From Microcaldota archaeon (GTDB lineage Archaea; Micrarchaeota; Micrarchaeia; Anstonellales; Anstonellaceae): a stretch of 12,904 nt of DNA. Of this stretch, positions 1 to 5,900 are shown in pieces. A model generated the notes under the pieces. The model was not told the DNA's origin and searched no databases. It worked only from the letters and a program-made list of their open reading frames with translations. The stretch lies in assembly GCA_021813025.1 (NCBI GenBank), contig JAKAME010000041.1:1-12904 (forward strand). Direction: 5' to 3'. The translations under genes were made by a program, and so were the position numbers. Position 1 is the stretch's first letter. The number at the start of each line of letters is the position of its first letter.

Positions 1-1
1 G

Positions 2-1174
2 AAATTCGTGGCCTATTCCGCCTACATCCGCGACGGAAGCGAATACGCGTTCGGCTGCTCGCACTTTCTGGACGGGCATTACACCCTCAAGTTCATCGGC
101 GGGGACAACATTGCCCGATGCTTCGAGTCGTATTACCTGACCCACTCCTCAGACATGTATTTCTCGGCCTTCTGCCACGGCTGCGAGAACGTGCTTTTCT
201 CCTTCAACCTGCGCTCCAAACACCACTGCATCGGCAACCTCCCGCTTGAGAAGGACAAATACTTCGGCCTGAAGAAAAAGCTGCTTGCAGAGAGCCTGGA
301 ATATCTGGAGAATCACAAGAGCTTTTATTCCATCTTCGATTTCCCCATGCCCTCTCCCAAAGAGCTGGAGAGCATCCGCATGCCCCGCTTCGAGCAGGCC
401 GGCGGGAACCTCAAGCCTGTCGAAAACGCGTTCAAGACCGCCACCAAGGTGATACTGGGGAAGGAGCTGGGGCCGCTGGACGCATACGCCCAGTTCCTCT
501 CCAAGCGCGTGGACCCAGTCAAGAAGGCGTCAAGCGCGTTCGGCAACGAGTTCTATTACTCGGACTATTTCTTGGGCCGCAACTTCCCGCCCGAGAGGCT
601 CATCACCACCCAGGAAGCTGCCGTGCTCTCCGACCAGCACGTGCAGGCTGAGGATGACATCACCCTGGCGGCGCTCATCTCAAAGCTGGGGGCCATCGCC
701 TTCTTCGCCGTCGATTTCCACGAGGGCAGCAACCACAACAACATCCAGTGCCCGCTCACCTACCATTCCTCGGACGGATACAAGGTGTGCGACAACACCT
801 TTTCCAAGAACGTGGCCTACGACACTCATCCCTCCCATTGCGAGGCGGTGTTCGGCTCATCGGTGCTGGTGGAAAAGTGCCGCTTCTGCCTGCGCTGCCA
901 CAACTGCACCAATCTGACGGCCTGCATGGACTGCGATTCGTGCACCTCCTGCTCGGACTGTTTGTTCTGCCACAACTGCGAAAATTTGGAAAACTGCATG
1001 TTCTGCTTCAACGCCAAGGGGTTGAGGTATGCGATTGGGAACGTGGAAGTTGGAAAGGAGAAGTATTTGCAGGTGAAGAAGCTGGTGCAGGAGGACATCG
1101 TGAGGCGGCTGGAAAGGGATAAGAGGCTCGACATCGACATTTACAACATCGGGGCATCACATGGACATCAATGA
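2..1174 (+). CDS. Cys-rich tandem-module protein, fused A-B form (AB1), 5' partial
   Basis: The frame is open to the left window edge. Its first residues (KFVAYS) align with the interior of the A module downstream (SKYVAYSS, residue ~132 of the gene at 4254), so about 130 N-terminal residues lie outside the window and the GTG at 8 is not a real start. The complete protein would be about 520 residues, matching the fused copy at 2670. Counting from position 8, the A half ends near residue 125. A second module (B) starts near residue 136 with ENAFKTATKVILGKELG. Residues 291-333 hold 13 cysteines, mostly one every third residue, followed by LRYAIGN and the B-type ending LERDKRLDIDIYNIG. The B half has 16 Cys. 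The stop overlaps the next gene by 14 nt, implying translational coupling. Metal binding is an inference and the biological role is unknown. Confidence 0.85.
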   Translation, partial: KFVAYSAYIRDGSEYAFGCSHFLDGHYTLKFIGGDNIARCFESYYLTHSSDMYFSAFCHGCENVLFSFNLRSKHHCIGNLPLEKDKYFGLKKKLLAESLEYLENHKSFYSIFDFPMPSPKELESIRMPRFEQAGGNLKPVENAFKTATKVILGKELGPLDAYAQFLSKRVDPVKKASSAFGNEFYYSDYFLGRNFPPERLITTQEAAVLSDQHVQAEDDITLAALISKLGAIAFFAVDFHEGSNHNNIQCPLTYHSSDGYKVCDNTFSKNVAYDTHPSHCEAVFGSSVLVEKCRFCLRCHNCTNLTACMDCDSCTSCSDCLFCHNCENLENCMFCFNAKGLRYAIGNVEVGKEKYLQVKKLVQEDIVRRLERDKRLDIDIYNIGASHGHQ

Positions 1175-1919
1175 CGCGTGGAAAGCCACCTGCAAGGTGC
1201 TGTTGGGGGGAGAAGTGGGGCCGCTGTCCTCATTTGAAGAATACCTGTCCAAAGACACCGTGCAGCTCTATTCACGCAAGTCCTGCCTCTCCGGCCGGCC
1301 GGTCACGGTTTCCATGCCGCAGCTGCCAGCTTCGGCCCGCTACATCTCCATGGACGAGATGGCTTCCGCCTCTCTCCCGCCAGCCAAGCCGCTTTCCATC
1401 AATCAAATCAAGGACATTGACTCGCTGGTGCAGGCCCTTGGCGAGCGCGCGGTGTATTGCGGCAATGTCATCAGCGGAAATTCCATGGCCGTATCAGAGT
1501 CAGACAGCTGCTCCAATGTGCACCAAATCCGCCGCTGCACGCAGGTGCACGACAGCAAATTCATCGCCTGTTCCAGCATGGTTCGCTATTCTGAATTCGC
1601 GTTTGGTTCCACCCAGGACGCCATGTCCAAGTACATTGTCCGCGCGCACGAGACGCAGCGGCTCACGCGCTGCTTCGAGGTGCTGCGCACCTACATCTGC
1701 ACTGACTGCGTCTATGTAGCCAACCTGGAGAATTGCTCGGACTGCCTCTTCTCCTTCAACCAGCGCAGCAGGCGCCTGCTCATCGGCAACCTGGCCCTGG
1801 AAAAAAGCCGCTACCTGGAACTCAAGAAAAAGCTGCTGGACGACATCGCCCAGACCCTGCGCTCTGGACGGGCTGTTCCATCCATTGCGGAGCTGATTAG
1901 GGATGGTGATGGATCCTGA
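1161..1919 (+). CDS. Cys-rich single A-module protein (A2)
   Basis: This 252-residue protein is one A module. Residues 1-30 carry the family N-terminus (DAWKATCKVLLGGEVGPL), followed by SCLSGRPV and a SMDEM segment. A linker near IKDIDSL leads into the Cys-containing repeat region, which starts near VYCGN, contains NCSDC at residues 191-195, and closes with LLIGN and YLELKKKLL. It ends on VPSIAELIRDGDGS, the normal A-type terminus, so it looks complete rather than broken. It has 11 Cys and no signal peptide or membrane segment. The ATG at 1161 starts inside the upstream gene. Its first 22 nt are identical to those of the A gene at 4254, which supports both start calls and a common origin. It is probably a partner of the B protein encoded next. 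Function unknown. Confidence 0.85.
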   Translation: MDINDAWKATCKVLLGGEVGPLSSFEEYLSKDTVQLYSRKSCLSGRPVTVSMPQLPASARYISMDEMASASLPPAKPLSINQIKDIDSLVQALGERAVYCGNVISGNSMAVSESDSCSNVHQIRRCTQVHDSKFIACSSMVRYSEFAFGSTQDAMSKYIVRAHETQRLTRCFEVLRTYICTDCVYVANLENCSDCLFSFNQRSRRLLIGNLALEKSRYLELKKKLLDDIAQTLRSGRAVPSIAELIRDGDGS

Positions 1920-2673
1920 CGTAGAAGCTGCTTTCCGGCTCACATGCCGGCTGGTGCTGGGCCGCGAGCTGAAGGGCTTGGAGGGCTACCGCTCCTGGCT
2001 GTGCGCCGGGGTGCGCCAGAGCAAATCAACCCGCTCGGCCGGGGAAAGCGGCGCTATGCTCCATTATTCCCCCCTACAATCGTTTGAAAAGAGCGCCTCG
2101 CGCATGCTGCCTCTGGACGAAGCCCTTTCCCTTGGCCGCTCCAGCCTCGGCACGGAAGAGGTCGCCCGCCTGGACGTCGCGCACGCGGCCTCCATGCTGT
2201 CCAAAATATCGCTCTACCATCCCGGCGCGGCTCTGGGGGAGAATTTCGCGGTCGAGAAGTGCAGCCTCTATTACGCCTCGCAGCACTGCTACGACGGCGA
2301 GTACTATTCTCTGGCCAAATACTGCGCCTACTGCTTCTGGCCCCGGGAGTCGGAGAGCGTGTTCGGCTGCGACATGGCCTTTTCCTCCAAGTCCTGCCTG
2401 CGCTGCTTTCATTCGGTGGGCCTGACGCGCTGCTTGGAGGTTGGCCAGTCAGCGGATTGTTCGGACTGCCTCTTCTGCCACAACGTCGAGGGATGCACGG
2501 AGTGTATGTTCTGCTTCAATGTGAAAGCCAAAAGATACGCCATCGGCAATATTGAGTATCCAAAAGATGAGTATTTGCGAGTCAAAAAGCTCGTGCTGGC
2601 GGAAATCGCCAGCAAGCTTGAAAAGGACAAAAAGCTTGATTTGAGCATATTCAACGTGGGGGCAAAAAGATGA
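1903..2673 (+). CDS. Cys-rich single B-module protein (B2)
   Basis: This 256-residue protein is one B module. It has the N-terminal segment EAAFRLTCRLVLGRELKGLEGY, an LPLDEAL segment, and then a Cys-rich repeat region with CAYCFWPRESES, FGCDMAFSSKSCLRCF and CSDCLFCHN. It ends with KRYAIGNIEYPKDEY and LEKDKKLDLSIFNVG. It has 16 Cys and no signal peptide or membrane segment. The gene overlaps the preceding A gene by 17 nt in another frame. ATG at 1909 is an equally possible start (two residues shorter). It ends in an ATGA overlap with the next gene. In the fused paralogues the same A and B parts are one chain, so a heterodimer of A2 and B2 is a reasonable inference. The function is not recognised. 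Confidence 0.85.
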   Translation: MVMDPDVEAAFRLTCRLVLGRELKGLEGYRSWLCAGVRQSKSTRSAGESGAMLHYSPLQSFEKSASRMLPLDEALSLGRSSLGTEEVARLDVAHAASMLSKISLYHPGAALGENFAVEKCSLYYASQHCYDGEYYSLAKYCAYCFWPRESESVFGCDMAFSSKSCLRCFHSVGLTRCLEVGQSADCSDCLFCHNVEGCTECMFCFNVKAKRYAIGNIEYPKDEYLRVKKLVLAEIASKLEKDKKLDLSIFNVGAKR

Positions 2674-4253
2674 CCGAGCCGATGGACACGCTGGACAAGC
2701 GCTGGATTAGCACCTGCAAGACCGTGCTGGGTCAGGAGCTGGGCGGGCTGGAGCGCTACATGGCCGCCATCTCGGCGCACACCAACCCCATCATCAGCAA
2801 AAAATCCTCCATTTCCGGCAAGACGGTTTCCTACCTGCTGGATTACTACCATCCAGATGCGAAATGGATTTCGTTTGATGAGATTGATTACGACAAGCAC
2901 CATGCGCCCATTGACCTGGGCCAAATCAAGTCTCTCGAATCCCTAGCCACCCTCTCGTCCGACCGCATCTATTACTGCGGCAATGTGGTCATCGGAAATT
3001 CGAACCATGTGCAGGGCAGCTCCAACATCATGGACTGCTTCTACCTGCTCAACTGCACCCAAATCGGCAACTCCAAATATCTCGTGCATTGCACGCTGGG
3101 CCGCGACTGCGACGACTGCTTCGGCGGCAACGCGGTGGCCGAGAGCAGCGCGTGCATCCGCTGCCACGAGACCACGCGCGACAAGCGCTCGTTCGAGCTT
3201 TGGATGAGCCAGTCATGCTCCGAATGCTACTATTCCTTCGGCCTGCGCAACTGCTCGGACTGCATTTTCTGCTTCAACCTGCGCAACAAGCGCTATTGCG
3301 TGGGCAACGTGCAGGTGTCCAAGCAGGAGTACGAGCAGGTGAAGAAAAGGGTGCTGGAGCAGGCCGTCCGCTCTTTGAAAGAGAATGGTTCGGCCCCTTC
3401 CATGTTCGACCTCATCTCCAAAAGCAGCATGCCGCCGTGCAATGTGCCTCCCATGCCGCAGGAGCCGGAGGAGAAGACAGACAAAGGCGTGGTGGAGCGC
3501 GCATTCCAAACCACAACAAAAGTGCTGCTGGGCAAGCCCTTGAGCGGGGGGATGGACGCCTATGCCGATTGGCTGACCTCTTACATCCATCCTACCGAAT
3601 TCGTGAAATCCTGCCTCTCCGGCCGGCGCATCGCCCTCACCCATTACAGCAACTACAATATCCTTCCGCATGAGCGAATGGTGAGTCTGGAGGAGGCATA
3701 CTATTTGGGAGAGCGCTTGGCCGTGGAAAAGGAGGACGCGTTGGGCCTCGACTTGACCAACGCGCATAAGAAAATCGGCAAGCTGGTCTATATCGCCTCG
3801 GAATGGAGCGAGGGCAAGAAATCGAACCTTACTGACTGCAACATCTACATCGACGCTACCGACTGCTACCGCGTGGCGGGCTGCATCTATTCCAAAGCTT
3901 GCGGCTACTGCTTCTGGCCCAAGAGTTCGGAGAGCTGTTTTGGCTCCGATACGCTCTTCTCTTCCAATTCATGCATCCGGTGCTTCTATTCCACCAAGCT
4001 GACAAGATGCTTCGAGATGGACGCGTGCAGCAGCTGCAGCGACTCGATGTTTTGCCACAACTGCGAAAATTTGACGGAATGCATGTTCTGCTTCAACACC
4101 AAGGCCAAGAGGTATGCAATTGGAAACGTGGAATACCCGAAAGAGGAATACCTCAAAATCAAGAAGCTGATTTTGGCTGAAATAGCCGGCAAGCTTGAAA
4201 AAGACAGGAAGCTGGAATTGAGCATATTCAACGTTGGCTCAAGGGGAAAGTAG
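2670..4253 (+). CDS. Cys-rich two-module protein, fused A-B form (AB3), complete
   Basis: At 527 residues this is the only complete fused copy here. The A module spans about 1-240: KRWISTCKTVLGQELGGLERY, then SSISGKTV, with the Cys-rich stretch from C103 (YYCGN) to the NCSDCIFCFN segment. A linker rich in Pro and acidic residues (about 245-270) follows. The B module spans about 272-527, with Cys between C390 and C474, KRYAIGNVEYPKEEY, and the ending LEKDRKLELSIFNVG. About 32 Cys occur in total, 16 per module. The start is an ATGA overlap with the upstream stop. The TAG stop is followed immediately by the ATG of the next gene in the same frame. One CxxCH (CIRCH) occurs, but it is not conserved between copies. 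The periodic short repeats suggest a beta-solenoid. The protein is probably cytoplasmic and of unknown function. Confidence 0.88.
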   Translation: MTEPMDTLDKRWISTCKTVLGQELGGLERYMAAISAHTNPIISKKSSISGKTVSYLLDYYHPDAKWISFDEIDYDKHHAPIDLGQIKSLESLATLSSDRIYYCGNVVIGNSNHVQGSSNIMDCFYLLNCTQIGNSKYLVHCTLGRDCDDCFGGNAVAESSACIRCHETTRDKRSFELWMSQSCSECYYSFGLRNCSDCIFCFNLRNKRYCVGNVQVSKQEYEQVKKRVLEQAVRSLKENGSAPSMFDLISKSSMPPCNVPPMPQEPEEKTDKGVVERAFQTTTKVLLGKPLSGGMDAYADWLTSYIHPTEFVKSCLSGRRIALTHYSNYNILPHERMVSLEEAYYLGERLAVEKEDALGLDLTNAHKKIGKLVYIASEWSEGKKSNLTDCNIYIDATDCYRVAGCIYSKACGYCFWPKSSESCFGSDTLFSSNSCIRCFYSTKLTRCFEMDACSSCSDSMFCHNCENLTECMFCFNTKAKRYAIGNVEYPKEEYLKIKKLILAEIAGKLEKDRKLELSIFNVGSRGK

Positions 4254-5009
4254 ATGGACATCAATGACGCGTGGATTGGCGCCTGCCGGGTTGTGCTGGG
4301 CGGCGAGGTGGGCGGGCTGGAGCAGTTTGCGCCATACCTCACCAAATATATCGAGAGCCCAGTTGAGCGCGTCTCCGCGCTGAGCGGCCATGCTCTCAGC
4401 GTGTCCTTCCCAAGCTACCCGGCGGAGGCCAGCTTCATTTCCAATGACGAGATGGCAAGATACAACCAGATGAAGAAGGCCAGGCTCGACATCAACCAAG
4501 TCAAGGACATTGATTCCGTGCTTGAAGCGCTGCGGGAGCAAATCATCTACAGCGGCAACATCGTGATTGGCAACAGCCGCGAGGTGAGCGAGTCGGACTC
4601 CATAGCCAACTCCCAGTTCGTCCACCGCTCGGTTCGCATCTATGACAGCAAATACGTGGCCTACTCGTCCGACGTGAGGTATGGGGACCACGTGTTCGGA
4701 TGCGACAAGGGCCCGGCCCCAAAATTCATGATTTCGTCCACCCACACCCACAAATCGGTGCGGGGCTTCGAGAACATCAAGATTATCATGGCCTCGGATG
4801 CGTATTATTGCGCCAATCTGGAGGAGTGCCAGAACTGCCTCTTCACTTTCAACCAGAAAAGCCGGCGCCATCTCATCAGCAACTGCCAATTCGCGCCGGA
4901 CGAATACGCCAAACTCAAGGCCAAGCTGCTGGAGGACGTGAGAAGCCGCCTTGAGCAGAAGAAGAGCGTCCCGTCCATCGTGGACATTTTGCGTGGTTCC
5001 CATGAATAA
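4254..5009 (+). CDS. Cys-rich family single A-module protein (A4), Cys-poor variant
   Basis: This 251-residue protein is closest to the A protein at 1161: both begin MDINDAW, share the GGEVG segment, and carry IKDID/VKDID and SESDS segments. It keeps the module architecture: SALSGHAL, ISNDEM, IIYSGNIVIGNS, YYCANLEECQNCLFTFN, RRHLISN, and the A-type ending VPSIVDILRG. Only about 6 Cys remain, against 11 and 16 in the other complete A modules, with Ser, Asn or Asp in many equivalent positions. The fold is therefore probably kept while metal or thiol chemistry is reduced. The gene abuts the upstream TAG with no gap and in the same frame, and overlaps the following B gene by 8 nt. No signal peptide is visible. 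Function unknown. Confidence 0.85.
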   Translation: MDINDAWIGACRVVLGGEVGGLEQFAPYLTKYIESPVERVSALSGHALSVSFPSYPAEASFISNDEMARYNQMKKARLDINQVKDIDSVLEALREQIIYSGNIVIGNSREVSESDSIANSQFVHRSVRIYDSKYVAYSSDVRYGDHVFGCDKGPAPKFMISSTHTHKSVRGFENIKIIMASDAYYCANLEECQNCLFTFNQKSRRHLISNCQFAPDEYAKLKAKLLEDVRSRLEQKKSVPSIVDILRGSHE

Positions 5010-5796
5010 GGAACTCGAGGAAGCCTGGCGGCAGACCTGCACCATTGTGCTGGGCGGGCCGCTCGGGCCAATGGGCCATTACGAGGGATGGCTGCTCTCC
5101 AGCACGCGCGCGTTTGTGATGCAGAAATCGGCCATCAGCCAGCGGGTGTTCCCGCTGGGCGCCTTCAAGCGCTTTCTGCTCACGCGGGAGAAAGTGGTGG
5201 ACTTCGACGAGGCCATGAAGGAGGGGGAGAAGAAGCTGGCCCCGGATGAGGCGCGCGCGCTCACGCTGGAGAATGCCGGGAAAAAGCTGGCCGCGCTCAC
5301 GCATTACTCGCCGGAGGTCATGGTGGGCCATAACGTGGAGCTGGAGCAATGCACTATGGTGGCCAGCTCAAGCCACTGCTACAAGACCGTTTATCTGGCA
5401 GAGAACAAGTTCTGCGCCTGCAGCACCTGGCCGCGCGAGTCTGAATACGCTTTTGGCTGCGACATTGCCTTCTCATCGCAGTTCTGCATCAAGTGCTACA
5501 ACTCCTCCTGCCTCAAGCGGTGCTTTGAGGTGAGCAACGGGGTGAACTGCTCGGACTGCTATTTCTCGCACAACATCGAGAATTGTGCCGAGTGCATGTT
5601 CTGCTTCAACACCAAAGCCAAGAGGTATGCCATCGGCAACGTCGAGTATCCGAAGGAAGAATACTTGCGCGTCAAGAAACTCCTTCTGGCCGAAATCTCC
5701 GCCCGCTTGGAGAAGGACAAAACCCTCGCCCTCTCCATCTACAACCTGGGCCGCCTCTCGTCTGCGAAAGCGAAGGAAACCCATGAAAAGCTTTAA
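5002..5796 (+). CDS. Cys-rich single B-module protein (B4), last gene of the array
   Basis: The ATG at 5002 (MNKELEEAWRQTC) is preferred over an in-frame ATG at 4951, because homology to the other B modules begins here and the overlap with the upstream A gene is then only 8 nt. The product is 264 residues. It contains the VLGGPLGPMGHY segment, a VDFDEAM segment, and a Cys-rich region with SSHCYK, CACSTWPRESE, FGCDIAFSS, CIKCYNSS, NCSDCYFSHN and AECMFCFN. It closes with KRYAIGNVEYPKEEY and LEKDKTLALSIYNLG. It has 15 Cys. A Lys/Ser/Glu-rich tail of about 15 residues extends past the usual B terminus, as might be expected at the free end of an array. It shares WPRESE with the B protein at 1903, fitting a block duplication. 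Function unknown. Confidence 0.85.
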   Translation: MNKELEEAWRQTCTIVLGGPLGPMGHYEGWLLSSTRAFVMQKSAISQRVFPLGAFKRFLLTREKVVDFDEAMKEGEKKLAPDEARALTLENAGKKLAALTHYSPEVMVGHNVELEQCTMVASSSHCYKTVYLAENKFCACSTWPRESEYAFGCDIAFSSQFCIKCYNSSCLKRCFEVSNGVNCSDCYFSHNIENCAECMFCFNTKAKRYAIGNVEYPKEEYLRVKKLLLAEISARLEKDKTLALSIYNLGRLSSAKAKETHEKL

Positions 5797-5820
5797 AAAG
5801 ATAAAAAGTGTTAAAATATA
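5791..5820 (+). promoter_or_regulatory. AT-rich archaeal promoter region for the ATPase gene
   Basis: The gap 5797-5900 begins with an A/T-rich run containing TATA-like elements CTTTAAAAAG (5791-5800) and TTAAAATATA (5811-5820). The second would place transcription start near 5842 and give a leader of about 60 nt. A GGTGGA at 5890-5895, 5 nt before the ATG at 5901, can serve as Shine-Dalgarno site. No T-tract terminator is visible between the array and this promoter, so readthrough from the array remains possible. Confidence 0.5.
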
Positions 5821-5900
5821 ACATTAAGTGGGTGAAAAAGGCTTGCTGGGTTAAAATCCTGCCCCGCAAACCCATCCCAATACAAGAACGGTGGACTGCC

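Larger units (their letters stand above)
2..5796 (+). repeat. Tandem array of eight paralogous Cys-rich modules, alternating A-B x4
   Basis: Eight homologous modules of about 250 codons lie head to tail in strict A-B alternation, distributed over six genes: AB (partial), A, B, AB, A, B. There is no intergenic space: neighbours overlap by 14, 17, 4, 0 and 8 nt in order. Protein divergence is substantial, but short DNA identities persist. The first 22 nt of the two separate A genes are identical (1161-1182 and 4254-4275). A 21-nt stretch in the two fused genes is identical (968-988 and 4053-4073). The array may continue to the left of the window. It is most simply read as one polycistronic unit. 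Confidence 0.85.

Noticed and set aside
1903..1919. Programmed frameshift joining the separate A and B proteins into one chain
   Set aside because: No slippery sequence is visible in the overlap. Both A ends are natural A-type termini and both B genes begin with a good start codon at the module boundary. Independent translation with coupling explains the arrangement.
878..3171. CxxCH motifs (two in the first gene, one each in the second B gene and the second fused gene) as heme c sites of multiheme cytochromes
   Set aside because: The His is not conserved between equivalent positions of the modules, and the complete genes lack signal peptides needed for export and heme attachment. The motifs follow from dense Cys with occasional His.
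4239..5045. Long minus-strand open frame opposite the A gene at 4254
   Set aside because: It mirrors the codon periodicity of the real gene and encodes no recognisable motif. The plus-strand frame has clear paralogues on both sides.
2..5796. Array as a mobile element, CRISPR or assembly duplication artefact
   Set aside because: There are no terminal inverted repeats, transposase or integrase, and no short regularly spaced repeats. The module copies are too divergent in sequence to be a duplicated-read artefact.
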